Of a stretch of 64,000 bases of DNA, positions 55,433 to 63,933 are shown piece after piece. Location: positions 94,739 through 158,738 of the forward strand of contig NZ_LFME01000006.1 of NCBI RefSeq assembly GCF_001043115.1. Reading direction: 5' to 3'. The notes under the pieces are model-generated. The model ran no database searches and was not told the origin of the DNA. It saw only the letters and a program-made list of their open reading frames with translations. Every line of letters starts with the position of its first letter. The stretch's first letter is position 1. Made by a program: the position numbers and the translations under genes. Origin of the DNA: Xanthomonas sp. NCPPB 1128 (lineage in GTDB: Bacteria; Pseudomonadota; Gammaproteobacteria; Xanthomonadales; Xanthomonadaceae).

Positions 55433-56359
55433 CTAGTCAGCCTTCGTGTCGCTGGGGATATCGGCGGCGACGGGCGTTGCCGCGTCCACGCTCCGGTCCT
55501 GCGCCGGCAGCCGCGCCGGGTCGAAGGCCCGCAGCGCCGCGGCCAGCAAGGCCGGCACCGAACCGGCGCCTGCCAGCGCTGCCGGCGGCTGGCCCAGTGC
55601 GGCCCAGGTCAGGCGCAGCGCCGGCAGTGGATCGGCGTCGTCCAGCGGCAGCGCCGCATGCGACTTGGACAGCTTGCGGCCGTCGGCGCCGAGCAGCAGC
55701 GGCAGGTGCAGGTAGCGTGGCGTCGGCACGCCCAGCGCACGCTGCAGCAGGATCTGCCGCGGCGTGGAGTCCAGCAGGTCGGCGCCGCGGACCACGTCGG
55801 TGATGCCTTGCGCGGCATCGTCGACCACTACCGCCAGTTGGTAGGCCCAGCAGCCATCGGCACGCAGCAGCACCACATCGCCGACCTCGGCATTGACGTC
55901 CTGGGTCAGCCGGCCGCGCACGCCGTCGTCGAAGGCGACCACGCTGGCCGCGCCCGGCGGCACGTGCAGGCGGAGGGCCGGCTGCGCGCGTGGCGTGTCG
56001 GTGACGCAGGCATGGTGCACGCCGCCCTGCGCCGCCAGCGCGCTGCGGCTGCAACTGCAGGGAAAGGCGAGGCCGGCCCGCAGCAGCCGCTGCGCCGCCT
56101 CGCGGTAGACCGGATCGCGCTCGCTCTGTCGCAGCACCGGGCCGTCGGCCTCCAGGCCGCAGGCGCGCAAACTGGCCAGTTGCCGTTCGGCGGCGCCGGG
56201 CACGCTGCGCGGGCGGTCCACGTCCTCGATGCGCAGCAGCCATTGGCCGCCGGCGTGGCGGGCCAGCAGCCAACTGCCGAAGGCGGAGAGCAGCGAACCC
56301 AGGTGCAGCGGGCCGGTGGGCGAGGGCGCGAAGCGGCCGCGGTAGGGAGGCGGGGACAT
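55433..56359 (-). CDS. gluQ: Glutamyl-Q tRNA(Asp) synthetase
   Basis: A 308-residue truncated GluRS paralogue that attaches glutamate to the queuosine base of tRNA-Asp, downstream in function of QueG in this window. The start at 56359 (MSPPPYRGRFAPSPTGPLHL) is chosen over upstream codons because it begins at the conserved region. HIGH-type motif SPTGPLHLGSLLSAFGSWLL, LRIEDVDRPRSVPGA, zinc-type Cys in AFPCSCSRSAL, and KMSKS-type motif GRKLSKSHAALPL. No anticodon-binding domain, as in YadB/GluQ. Divergent from htpX across 104 bp. Confidence 0.94.
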   Translation of the reverse strand: MSPPPYRGRFAPSPTGPLHLGSLLSAFGSWLLARHAGGQWLLRIEDVDRPRSVPGAAERQLASLRACGLEADGPVLRQSERDPVYREAAQRLLRAGLAFPCSCSRSALAAQGGVHHACVTDTPRAQPALRLHVPPGAASVVAFDDGVRGRLTQDVNAEVGDVVLLRADGCWAYQLAVVVDDAAQGITDVVRGADLLDSTPRQILLQRALGVPTPRYLHLPLLLGADGRKLSKSHAALPLDDADPLPALRLTWAALGQPPAALAGAGSVPALLAAALRAFDPARLPAQDRSVDAATPVAADIPSDTKAD

Positions 56360-56463
56360 GGACAAGCTGAATCCTCGGTCAGGTACGCGCTTGAATTCAA
56401 GCGGCCGACACCGCAGATTTCGAGCCAATCCTTCCATTTAATCCGTGCGGAGCGCACGCTCAC

Positions 56464-57348
56464 ATGTTCAATCGTATCGCCCTGTTCCTCATCACCAACC
56501 TGGCGGTGCTGGTGCTGGCCGGCATTGTCATGTCCGTGTTCGGGGTCAACCCCAACCAGATGGGCGGCCTGCTGGTGATGGCCGCGATCTTCGGCTTCGG
56601 CGGCTCGCTGGCGTCGCTGCTGCTGTCCAAGTTCATGGCCAAGCGCGCCACCGGTGCGCAGGTCATCACCGAACCGCGCAACCACACCGAGCGCTGGCTG
56701 CTGCAGACCGTGCAGCGCCAGGCGCAGGCCGCCGGCATCGGCATGCCCGAGGTCGCGGTGTACGACGGCCCGGAGATCAACGCCTTCGCCACCGGCGCCA
56801 ACCGCAACAACGCCCTGGTGGCGGTCTCCACCGGTCTGCTGCAGAACATGACCGAGGACGAAGCCGAGGCGGTGCTGGGCCATGAGATCAGCCACATCGC
56901 CAACGGCGACATGGTGACCATGGCGCTGCTGCAGGGCGTGCTCAACACCTTCGTGATCGTGCTGGCGCGTGTGGTCGGCGGCGTGATCGACAGTTATCTG
57001 TCGGGCAACCGCGACGGACGCCGCGGGTTGGCCTACTTCGCCATCGTGATGGTGCTGGAACTGGTGTTCGGCTTGTTCGCGACGATGATCGCGATGTGGT
57101 TCTCGCGCTATCGCGAGTTCCGCGCCGACGCTGGCGGCGCCAGCCTGGCCGGCCGCGCCAAGATGATCGCAGCGCTGCAGCGCCTGGAACTCAACCACGG
57201 CCAGAGCACCTTGCCGTCGCAGGTGCAGGCGTTCGGCATCGCCGGTGGTCTGGGCCAGGGCCTGCGCAAGCTGTTCATGAGCCACCCGCCGCTGGCCGAG
57301 CGCATCGCCACCCTGCGCGCCTCGCACGTCAACGCCACGGTCAGCTGA
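56464..57348 (+). CDS. htpX: Membrane zinc metalloprotease HtpX
   Basis: A 294-residue M48 protease for quality control of inner-membrane proteins. Two N-terminal membrane segments ([18 protein letters not shown] and [20 protein letters not shown]), the zinc motif [15 protein letters not shown] with third ligand Glu in the [17 protein letters not shown] region, and two further membrane segments ([19 protein letters not shown] and [20 protein letters not shown]). Full length. It is followed by a perfect 10-bp hairpin terminator and converges with fimX. Confidence 0.97.
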   Translation: MFNRIALFLITNLAVLVLAGIVMSVFGVNPNQMGGLLVMAAIFGFGGSLASLLLSKFMAKRATGAQVITEPRNHTERWLLQTVQRQAQAAGIGMPEVAVYDGPEINAFATGANRNNALVAVSTGLLQNMTEDEAEAVLGHEISHIANGDMVTMALLQGVLNTFVIVLARVVGGVIDSYLSGNRDGRRGLAYFAIVMVLELVFGLFATMIAMWFSRYREFRADAGGASLAGRAKMIAALQRLELNHGQSTLPSQVQAFGIAGGLGQGLRKLFMSHPPLAERIATLRASHVNATVS

Positions 57349-57366
57349 GGTACCGCGGGATCGAGA

Positions 57367-57396
57367 CGCCGACCGGTGAGCCGGTCGGCGCCTTTG
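57367..57396 (+). terminator. Terminator hairpin after htpX
   Basis: 10-bp perfect stem CGCCGACCGG (57367-57376)/CCGGTCGGCG (57381-57390) with loop TGAG, followed by CCTTTG. The T tract is short, so strength is moderate. Confidence 0.7.
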
Positions 57397-57397
57397 C

Positions 57398-57425
57398 AAA
57401 TCCCCAATCCCAAATCCCCAATCCC
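57398..57425. repeat. Iterated AATCCCC/AATCCC intergenic repeat
   Basis: 28 bases built from the word AAATCCCCAATCCC used twice in direct orientation, immediately before the fimX stop. Same family as the elements at 932-1034 and 59563-59680. It adjoins the htpX hairpin, so the convergent htpX-fimX junction holds both. Confidence 0.7.
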
Positions 57426-57431
57426 GGCCCC

Positions 57432-59504
57432 TCAGGCAAAATCGAAGTTCATCCCCGGCGCGGCCAAGCCAACGAACTCGCCCTGCACGTAGTCGACGCC
57501 GGCGCTGAACAGCAGGCTCATCGAGGTCGCGTCGGTGACGAACTCGGCGATGGTGCGGATGCTCGCCGACTGCGCGCGTGCGGTGATCTCGCGGATCTTG
57601 TCCTGGTGTTCGCGGGTCTGGGTCAGGTCCTGGGTGAAGCCGCGATCCAGCTTCAGGAACGAGGGCTGGAAGTGCGCCAGCAACTGGAACGAGTCCAGGC
57701 CGGAGCCGAACTGTTCCAGCCCGACCTTGCAGCCCAATGCGGTGGCGTCGGCCAGGAACTGCTGTGCGTTGCGCAGGTGGGTGAATACCTTGGCCTCCGG
57801 CGTCTGCAGCCACAGGCGCTCGCCAGGCACGCCGTGCGCGGCCAGTTCGCGCCGGATCAGGTCGACCATCTGGCTGTCGGCGAAGGCTTCCGGGCTGACC
57901 TTGACCAGCAGGCTGGTGGCATGGCCGGCGCGCTGGCGTTCGCCGATCACGGCGATCGCGCGGGCGACCACCCAGCGGTCGATCTCGGCGGTCAGGCCAT
58001 GCTCGGCGGCGATGCCGAGGAAGGTCGACGGACCTATCAGCTCGTCGTTGCGCTCCAGGCGCAGGTAGGCCTCGTACAACTCGTGCGGTTCGCCCTGCAG
58101 GTTCAGCACCGGCTGGTAGTGCAGCAGGAAGCCGTCGCCGGCCAGGGCCTCGCGCAGGTGCTGGACCCAGCGCTGCACACGCTCTTCCTCGAGGCGGTCG
58201 GCCGCGCCCGGATCGAAGATCTTGCAGGCGTTGCCGCCGAGTTCGACGGTCGCCTGGACGTTCTCGCTGGCGCGCGCCAGAACCTGGCCGACGCTGGCGA
58301 TCTTCTCGCCGATCTGCACGCCGCCGATGCTGACGGTGACCGTGGCCGAGCGCTCGCCGACGCTGAACACGTGGCTGGCGTAGGCCTGCAGCAGGCGCTC
58401 GGCCAGCGCCGCGGTGCGCGCGTAGTCGCCTTCCAGCAACAGTGCGAAGTTGTGCTCGCCGAAGCGCGCCGCCTGCACGTCGCCGTCGATGGCCGCGGCC
58501 AGGTGCTGGGCCAGCGCCGCGACCAGTGCGTCGGCCGAATCCAGGCCGATGTCGGCCAGCAACCGCGCGTAATGATCCGGCTCGACCAGCAGGAAGCCGT
58601 ACTGGCCCTCGCCACGGCCGACCTGGGCCACCGCGGTCTCCAGCGCCAGCATGAAGGTCGGGCGGTTGAGCAGGCCGGTGACCTGGTCGCGCTGGCGCAG
58701 GTCCTCGACCTCGCGCGCCAGTTCCGGGTCGAACTCCTCGCGGCGGCGGAACACCACCTGCACGCAGGCCTCGCCCTCGTAGCTGGCGGTGGCGAACTCC
58801 ATCGTCGCCGGAAAGCTGTCGCCCTCCAGGGTGCGTGCGTCCACCTGGTACTGCGCCGGCGGCGGCTCGCCCTTGCTCAGCGACTTCAGCAACTGCTTGA
58901 AGCCTTCCACGTGTTGCGGAGCGACCATGTCCAGCAGCGACACGCCCTCGACGTCATCGAACGAGTCGAACCCGAACATCTCCAGGTAGGCATCGTTGGC
59001 ACGGATGTGCATGCCTTCGTGGATGTAGGCGATCGGGTCGCGCGAGGAGGCGATCAGCGCATCGCAGCGGCGCTCGGTCTCGCGCATCTGCGCCTCGATC
59101 CGGCGCAGCCCGCGCCGCGCCTGCAGGTCGGCCCAGGTGGTACGGACCACCGCCAGCAGATGTTCGGGGCGCTGCCGCAGCGCGATCGCGCGCGCGCCGC
59201 CGGCCACCGCCTCCAGCCATTCCTGTTCGTCGATGCGTTCGGCCAGCACGATGACCGGGATGTCCTTGCCGCTGGCCGCGACCCGTTGCAGCACCTGCGG
59301 CAGCGGGATCGACTGCGCCTGCGCGCTGAGCACCAGATCGATCGGCTGGGCGGCCAGCATGGCCGACAACTCCTCGGCGTGCTGCGGCCGCGACGGGCGC
59401 ACGGCGATGCCGCTGTTGCGCAGGCTGCTGACGATCGCCTCGGCGTCTTCGCCGCTGTCGTCGACGATCATCAGGCGGAGGGTGATGTCTTTGCCTGTGT
59501 GCAT
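57432..59504 (-). CDS. fimX: FimX-type degenerate GGDEF-EAL c-di-GMP receptor
   Basis: A 690-residue protein with REC (1-125), PAS (about 145-255), GGDEF (about 270-430) and EAL (about 445-685) domains, the FimX order and length. REC lacks the phospho-acceptor: Ser60 in DLVLSAQ where Asp is expected. GGDEF is replaced by FGEHNF (residues 348-353), so no cyclase; the EAL motif reads EAY (478-480) in HELYEAYLRLER, so no phosphodiesterase. FimX of Xanthomonas binds c-di-GMP through the EAL fold and acts with PilZ and PilB in type IV pilus twitching motility (known from the family). The gene is monocistronic and converges on htpX. Confidence 0.87.
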   Translation of the reverse strand: MHTGKDITLRLMIVDDSGEDAEAIVSSLRNSGIAVRPSRPQHAEELSAMLAAQPIDLVLSAQAQSIPLPQVLQRVAASGKDIPVIVLAERIDEQEWLEAVAGGARAIALRQRPEHLLAVVRTTWADLQARRGLRRIEAQMRETERRCDALIASSRDPIAYIHEGMHIRANDAYLEMFGFDSFDDVEGVSLLDMVAPQHVEGFKQLLKSLSKGEPPPAQYQVDARTLEGDSFPATMEFATASYEGEACVQVVFRRREEFDPELAREVEDLRQRDQVTGLLNRPTFMLALETAVAQVGRGEGQYGFLLVEPDHYARLLADIGLDSADALVAALAQHLAAAIDGDVQAARFGEHNFALLLEGDYARTAALAERLLQAYASHVFSVGERSATVTVSIGGVQIGEKIASVGQVLARASENVQATVELGGNACKIFDPGAADRLEEERVQRWVQHLREALAGDGFLLHYQPVLNLQGEPHELYEAYLRLERNDELIGPSTFLGIAAEHGLTAEIDRWVVARAIAVIGERQRAGHATSLLVKVSPEAFADSQMVDLIRRELAAHGVPGERLWLQTPEAKVFTHLRNAQQFLADATALGCKVGLEQFGSGLDSFQLLAHFQPSFLKLDRGFTQDLTQTREHQDKIREITARAQSASIRTIAEFVTDATSMSLLFSAGVDYVQGEFVGLAAPGMNFDFA

Positions 59505-59562
59505 GAAGCCTCCCGGGGACGGGGTTTAATACACGATGCCCGCTGTCGCGTCCATGTCGGTC

Positions 59563-59680
59563 GGGAATGGGGAATCGGGAATTGGGAATCGCAAGAGCGG
59601 GCTGTCGTGTCTGAACGTTCGCGGGCGGACCGAGACGCGCGCGCAACGAGCGGTGTTTCGAGTCCCCATTCCCCATTCCC
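59563..59680. repeat. Inverted GGGAATGGGGAAT element upstream of fimX
   Basis: The left block 59563-59591 iterates GGGAAT(GG/CGG) words; the right block 59662-59680 is its complement. Thirteen bases pair perfectly (59563-59575 with 59668-59680), loop about 92 bases. It fills the fimX upstream gap and ends 6 bases before the stop of the oxidoreductase gene. Confidence 0.7.
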
Positions 59681-59685
59681 GGCCG

Positions 59686-60882
59686 CTAGGCCGCCAAACC
59701 AGCGGCGTGGCCCGAGGCCCAGGCCCACTGGAAGTTGTAGCCGCCCAGCCAGCCGGTGACGTCGAGCACTTCGCCGACGAAGTACAGGCCGGGCACGCGC
59801 CGCGATTCCATGGTCGAGGACGACACCTGGTCGGTGTCCACGCCGCCCAGGGTGACTTCGGCGGTGCGGTAGCCCTCGGTGCCGCTGGCCACCAGCGGCC
59901 AGGCGCCGAGCAGCTCGGCGACGGCGCGCAGCTGCGGCTCGTCCAGCTGGCGCACCGGCTTGTCCGGCAGCCACACCTCGCACAGGCGTTGCGCGAAGCG
60001 GCGCGGCAGGGCATCGCCGAGCACCGTGCGCAGCTCGGCGGCGCCGCGCAGACGCTTCTGTTCGCGCAGCCAGGCCGCCGCGTCCTGCCCCGGCAGCAGA
60101 TCCAGGCGCAGGTCGTCGCCCGGCTGCCAATACGAGGAGATCTGCAGGATCGCCGGGCCGCTGACCCCGCGGTGGGTGATCAGCATGAAGTTGTGGAAGC
60201 GCGCGCCGTTGCAACGGGCCTCCACCGGCAGCGCCAGGCCGGACAGGTCGTGCAGGCGTTCCTGGTGCTTGCCGCTCAGGGTCAGCGGCACCAGCCCGGC
60301 GCGGGTCGGCAACACCGCGTGGCCGAACTGCCGCGCCAGTTCGTAGCCGAACCCGCTGGCGCCGAGGCTGGGGATCGACAGGCCGCCGGTGGCCACCACC
60401 AGCGAGTCCGCGTGCACCGGGCCATCGTCGGTGTCCAGGCGGAAGCCTTCGCTGCCGCGTTCCACCGCGCGCACGCTGCAGCCGGTGCGCACCGTCACCG
60501 CGGCCGCGGCGCACTCGTCCACCAGCATGCGCACGATCTGCTTGGAGGACACGTCGCAGAACAGCTGTCCCAGTTCCTTCTCGTGGTAGGCGATGTGATG
60601 GCGCTCGACCAGGTCGATGAAGTCGGTGGGGCGGTAGCGGGCCAGCGCCGACTTGCAGAAGTGCGGGTTGGCCGACAGGAAGTTGCCCGGCGCGGTGCCG
60701 GTATTGGTGAAATTGCAGCGGCCGCCGCCGGACATCAGGATCTTCTTGCCGACCTTGTTGGCATGATCGATCACCCGCACCTGGCGTCCGCGCTGGCCGG
60801 CGGCGATCGCGCACATCAGCCCGGCGGCGCCGGCGCCGATCACCACGACATCGGTGCGGAGGGGGGCGTTGCCGGCGCTCAT
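59686..60882 (-). CDS. FAD-dependent oxidoreductase, HI0933/YhiN family
   Basis: 398 residues from ATG 60882 (MSAGNAPLRTDVVVIGAGAA). Dinucleotide-binding motif VVVIGAGAAGLMCAIAAG, then the family-specific KVGKKILMSGGGRCNFTNTG, VVATGGLSIPSLGASGFGYE and C-terminal TLGGVDTDQVSSSTMES, GLYFVGEVLDVTGWLGGYNF and QWAWASGHAAG. The substrate of this common bacterial flavoprotein family is not established. Its ATG overlaps the yaeQ stop (ATGA), so the pair is co-translated. Confidence 0.92.
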   Translation of the reverse strand: MSAGNAPLRTDVVVIGAGAAGLMCAIAAGQRGRQVRVIDHANKVGKKILMSGGGRCNFTNTGTAPGNFLSANPHFCKSALARYRPTDFIDLVERHHIAYHEKELGQLFCDVSSKQIVRMLVDECAAAAVTVRTGCSVRAVERGSEGFRLDTDDGPVHADSLVVATGGLSIPSLGASGFGYELARQFGHAVLPTRAGLVPLTLSGKHQERLHDLSGLALPVEARCNGARFHNFMLITHRGVSGPAILQISSYWQPGDDLRLDLLPGQDAAAWLREQKRLRGAAELRTVLGDALPRRFAQRLCEVWLPDKPVRQLDEPQLRAVAELLGAWPLVASGTEGYRTAEVTLGGVDTDQVSSSTMESRRVPGLYFVGEVLDVTGWLGGYNFQWAWASGHAAGLAA

Positions 60883-61424
60883 GCCGCGGCTTTGCGCACC
60901 GTGGGCACGAACACGACGTTGCCGCTGTCGCCCAGCCACTGCACTTCGCCGTCCTGGATCATCACGTCGAAGCGCATGCTGCGCTGGATCAGCTCGGCCG
61001 CCGCGGCGACGGCGTCGGCCGGCAGGTCGATCACCTGCACCTGCTTGAGCTTGCCCAGGGCGGAGGCATTCTTGTCCCACCAGATGTCCGCGGCGCGGCC
61101 GCCGTAGTTGGCGACCACCACCGAGCGCGCCCGGCCGCAGGCCTTGCGCACCCGCGATTCGTCGGGCTGGCCGACCTCGATCCATTGCTCGATCGCGCCG
61201 GTGTAGTCCATCCGCCACAGGTCGGGCTCGTCGTCGCTGCTCAGGCCCTTGCCGAACAGCAGGCGCTCCTCGGCGTACAGGCCGAAGGTCAGCAGGCGCG
61301 CCATCAGCCGCTGGTCGGTCTCGGACGGGTGTTGTGCCAGGGTCAGGGAATGGGCGGCGTAATAGCCGCGGTCCATGTCGGAAATCTGCAGCTCCGCCTT
61401 GCGGAGGGTGGCGGTGAGGGCCAT
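60879..61424 (-). CDS. yaeQ: YaeQ family protein
   Basis: 181 residues from ATG 61424 (MALTATLRKAELQISDMDRG); a longer frame upstream is Pro-rich and not family-like. Conserved marks: DRGYYAAHSLTLAQHPSETD, LMARLLTFGLYAEERLLFGK, GLSSDDEPDLWRMDYTG, WIEVGQPDESRVRKACGRA and a C-terminal QVIDLPADAVAAAAELIQRS. YaeQ has a PD-(D/E)XK-like nuclease fold in known structures, but no firm function. Paired with the FAD oxidoreductase by a 4-base overlap. Confidence 0.92.
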   Translation of the reverse strand: MALTATLRKAELQISDMDRGYYAAHSLTLAQHPSETDQRLMARLLTFGLYAEERLLFGKGLSSDDEPDLWRMDYTGAIEQWIEVGQPDESRVRKACGRARSVVVANYGGRAADIWWDKNASALGKLKQVQVIDLPADAVAAAAELIQRSMRFDVMIQDGEVQWLGDSGNVVFVPTVRKAAA

Positions 61425-61906
61425 GCGGCTACCGGGATCGAAGGGCGCATAGGATACGGCGTGCGGCGGCACTGTCGGTCCGGACCCTGCTGGAAGATAA
61501 GGTTTGGGGGCGGGCGTGGCCGAGGCGGGCGAGGAGGCGGCAGGCCGGTATGGTGGCATCCGCCGTGGTCGCGGGCTTCTGCGTCGTTGTCGGGCACGCC
61601 CGCCGATTTGCGCAGTTTCCGCGGATCGGCAGGCGGATCGGCCGCGCCGGCGCTAACTTTAGGGTTAGGTTCAGCTTCCTTGTGGTGGATCCCGGTTTGT
61701 CTACACAAACATGTCGCTTTTTGATCGCGACCCGCGTATGGTGGCCCCACTGTGTTTGCTAGAGTCACCGTGAATCGTGGCTTGGTGCAGTAGATCTCAC
61801 GATCCACTTCATCGTTCCGCTCGCTTTACTAACGCCTGCAACTCAGTCTCGGCCTCGATTTCCGATGGCTGCGATTTCTTCAATTCAATGTTTCAGGAGT
61901 TAGCAA
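61425..61906. promoter_or_regulatory. Divergent yaeQ / cold-shock gene spacer (482 bp)
   Basis: No gene seen. The region from 61650 is AT-richer and should contain the cold-shock gene promoter and a long 5' leader, usual for csp genes. A perfect inverted repeat GTTTGT-CTAC-ACAAAC lies at 61695-61710, about 200 bases upstream of the csp start. The leader 61790-61905 is rich in pyrimidines and ends in a good ribosome site, CAGGAG, at 61893-61898. No reliable -35/-10 pair could be fixed. Confidence 0.5.
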
Positions 61907-62116
61907 ATGTCTGAGCGTCAGAACGGTACCGTGAAGTGGTTCAACGATGCCAAGGGCTTCGGCTTCATCACCCCGGAAAGCGGCCCGGACCTGTTCGTGC
62001 ACTTCCGCGCGATCCAGGGCACCGGCTTCAAGTCGCTGCAGGAAGGCCAGAAGGTGACCTTCGTCGCCGTGCAGGGCCAGAAGGGTATGCAGGCTGACCA
62101 GGTGCAGGCCGTCTAA
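61907..62116 (+). CDS. Cold-shock protein (CspA family)
   Basis: 69 residues, a single cold-shock OB-fold domain that binds single-stranded RNA/DNA. RNP1 is KGFGFITP (in [18 protein letters not shown]) and RNP2 LFVHFRAI; the end is [15 protein letters not shown]. The start has CAGGAG 8 bases upstream. The gene is flanked by a long AT-richer leader, as in cold-regulated csp genes, and a very strong terminator. Whether it is cold-induced or constitutive cannot be told from the coding part. Confidence 0.96.
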   Translation: MSERQNGTVKWFNDAKGFGFITPESGPDLFVHFRAIQGTGFKSLQEGQKVTFVAVQGQKGMQADQVQAV

Positions 62117-62141
62117 GGACGTCCCCCACCGCAAGGTGCCG

Positions 62142-62172
62142 AACGCCGGGAGCGCAAGCTTCCGGCGTTTTT
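62142..62172 (+). terminator. Rho-independent terminator of the cold-shock gene
   Basis: A 12-bp stem from 62142-62153 with 62158-62169 (one G-T pair), capped by the GNRA tetraloop GCAA and followed by TTTTT (62168-62172) and GTTT. One of the strongest hairpins in the window. Confidence 0.95.
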
Positions 62173-62316
62173 GTTTGGGTGATGATTTTTTTAGGCAGTG
62201 CGTTCCCCCTGATGTGGCGTAGCCATCGCGCCAGGTGCAGTGGCGATGGCCTGCATGCGCGGGTTCACACCTGCATCCGGCTACCATGGCGGCCCCCGAG
62301 TTCCGGAGCCGTCGCC

Positions 62317-63009
62317 ATGATCACCGTGCATCACCTCAACCAGTCCAGGTCTCAGCGGGTGCTGTGGTTGCTGGAGGAACTGGCGCTGCCGTACCAGGTG
62401 ATCAAGTACAAGCGCGACCCCAAGACCATGCTGGCGCCGCCGGAACTACGCGCGATCCATCCGCTGGGCAAGTCGCCGGTGCTGGTGGACGACGGTCACG
62501 TCCTCGCCGAGTCCGGGGCGATCCTCGATTATCTGGTGGATCGCTACGACACCGGTTGCACGCTGTCGCCGGCGCCGCAGCCGCTGGATTCGCCCGAGCG
62601 CCTGCGTTATCGCTACTGGATGCACTACGCCGAGGGCTCGGCGATGCCGCCGCTGCTGATGAGCCTGGTGTTCGGGCGGATCCGATCGGCGAAGATGCCG
62701 TTCTTCGCGCGGCCGATCGCCAAGGCCATCGTCGACAAGGCGATGCGCGGCTTCGTCGGGCCGCAGGTGCGCCTGCACCTGGACTGGATGGAACGCGAGC
62801 TGGCCGAGACCGGCTGGTTCGCCGGCGACCGCTTCACTGCGGCGGACGTGCAGATGAGCTTCCCGGTGCAGGCCGCGGCGGCGCGCATCGGCCTGCAGAC
62901 ACATCCGAACCTGGCCGGGTTCGTACAGCGGGTCGAGCAGCGCCCCGCCTACCAGCGCGCGTTGCAGCAGGGCGGCCCGTTCGAGCTGCTGGAAAGCGCG
63001 GACGTCTGA
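62317..63009 (+). CDS. Glutathione S-transferase family protein
   Basis: 230 residues from ATG 62317 (MITVHHLNQSRSQRVLWLLE). N-terminal thioredoxin-like domain: SRSQRVLWLLEELALPYQVI (active-site Ser region), HPLGKSPVLVDDGHVLAESG with the cis-Pro and the glutathione-contact Glu-Ser. The C-terminal helical domain includes GWFAGDRFTAADVQMSFPVQ, with the GST N-capping box and Asp. Similar to the GST3-like bacterial group. Substrate not known. It stands alone between the csp terminator and the convergent hydrolase gene. Confidence 0.93.
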   Translation: MITVHHLNQSRSQRVLWLLEELALPYQVIKYKRDPKTMLAPPELRAIHPLGKSPVLVDDGHVLAESGAILDYLVDRYDTGCTLSPAPQPLDSPERLRYRYWMHYAEGSAMPPLLMSLVFGRIRSAKMPFFARPIAKAIVDKAMRGFVGPQVRLHLDWMERELAETGWFAGDRFTAADVQMSFPVQAAAARIGLQTHPNLAGFVQRVEQRPAYQRALQQGGPFELLESADV

Positions 63010-63039
63010 GCCAGGCTCGCTGCGCGCGGCGCTTGCTGC

Positions 63040-63933
63040 TCAGGGCGCGGCGGGACGCACAGGGCAGGCGCGCACGAAGGCGATGCTGTCGGCCATGACC
63101 GGCAGCGCCGGGTCGTCCTTGCGCAGCGCCAGCACCAGGCGCATGTGGCCGACGCCGGGATAGGTCTTCAATTCGGCCGGCACCCCGGCGCGTTGCAGTG
63201 CGGCCTGCAGCGACTGGCTGTTGTGCGGTTCCACCACCGTGTCGGCGTCGCCGTGCAGCAGCAGCGCCGGCGGCTCGTCGCCGTCGACGAAGTTCACCGG
63301 CTGCGAGCGCCGCTGCTGCGCCGGGTTCTGGCCGAACATGCCGATCAGGTCCGGGTCGGTCAGCGGCAGGAAGTCGTAGGGGCCGGCCAGCCCGACCAGG
63401 CCGCACAGCTGTCGCGGCGACAGGCCCTGCGCCTGCAGCCAGTGGCTATCGGTGGCCAGCAGCGCGGCGATGTGCGCGCCGGCGGAGTGGCCCATCAGCA
63501 CCAGCCGCTGCGGATCGCCGCCGTACTCGGCGGCATGCCGCTGGCTCCAGGCCACCGCGACGGCGGCGTCGCGCATGAAGCCGTCCAGGGTCACCTGCGG
63601 ATACTTGCGGTAGTCCGGCACGATCGCGACCACGCCGTGCCGCGCCAGCGCTTCGCCGGCCCAGCGGTAGCTCTGGCGGTTACCGGTCTTCCAGGTGCCG
63701 CCGTGGAAGAACACCACCACCGGCGCGTGCTGCACTCCGGCCGGGCGGTACACGTCCAGTGCCAGGCCATGCGCCGCGTCGTAGACGATCCCGCGTTGCT
63801 CGTTGAGGCCATGCCGCGAGGAGCTGGCGTTGAGGCCGCCGAAGAACAGGCTGCTGCAGGCCGAGACCAGCAGCGAGGACAGGGCGATCAGGGCGTTGCG
63901 GGGCCAGCGGGGCGGAGGCGGACGGTCGGACAT
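63040..63933 (-). CDS. Alpha/beta hydrolase lipoprotein (BD-FAE-type esterase)
   Basis: 297 residues with a lipoprotein signal (ALIALSSLLVSACSSLF, lipobox LVSAC). Alpha/beta-hydrolase core: oxyanion motif VVVFFHGGTWKTGN, PDYRKYP, nucleophile elbow LVLMGHSAGAHIAALLA (Ser), acid in LLLHGDADTVVEPHNS and His in TYPGVGHMRLVLAL. Resembles carboxylesterases of the BD-FAE/isoprenylcysteine-methylesterase-like group. Expected to act in the envelope; substrate unknown. Upstream of the gene (63934-64000) I see nothing further. Confidence 0.9.
   Translation of the reverse strand: MSDRPPPPRWPRNALIALSSLLVSACSSLFFGGLNASSSRHGLNEQRGIVYDAAHGLALDVYRPAGVQHAPVVVFFHGGTWKTGNRQSYRWAGEALARHGVVAIVPDYRKYPQVTLDGFMRDAAVAVAWSQRHAAEYGGDPQRLVLMGHSAGAHIAALLATDSHWLQAQGLSPRQLCGLVGLAGPYDFLPLTDPDLIGMFGQNPAQQRRSQPVNFVDGDEPPALLLHGDADTVVEPHNSQSLQAALQRAGVPAELKTYPGVGHMRLVLALRKDDPALPVMADSIAFVRACPVRPAAP

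Noticed and set aside
61743..61759. Sigma-54 (-24/-12) site upstream of the cold-shock gene
   Set aside because: GG and GC are present, but 13 bases apart instead of the needed 10.
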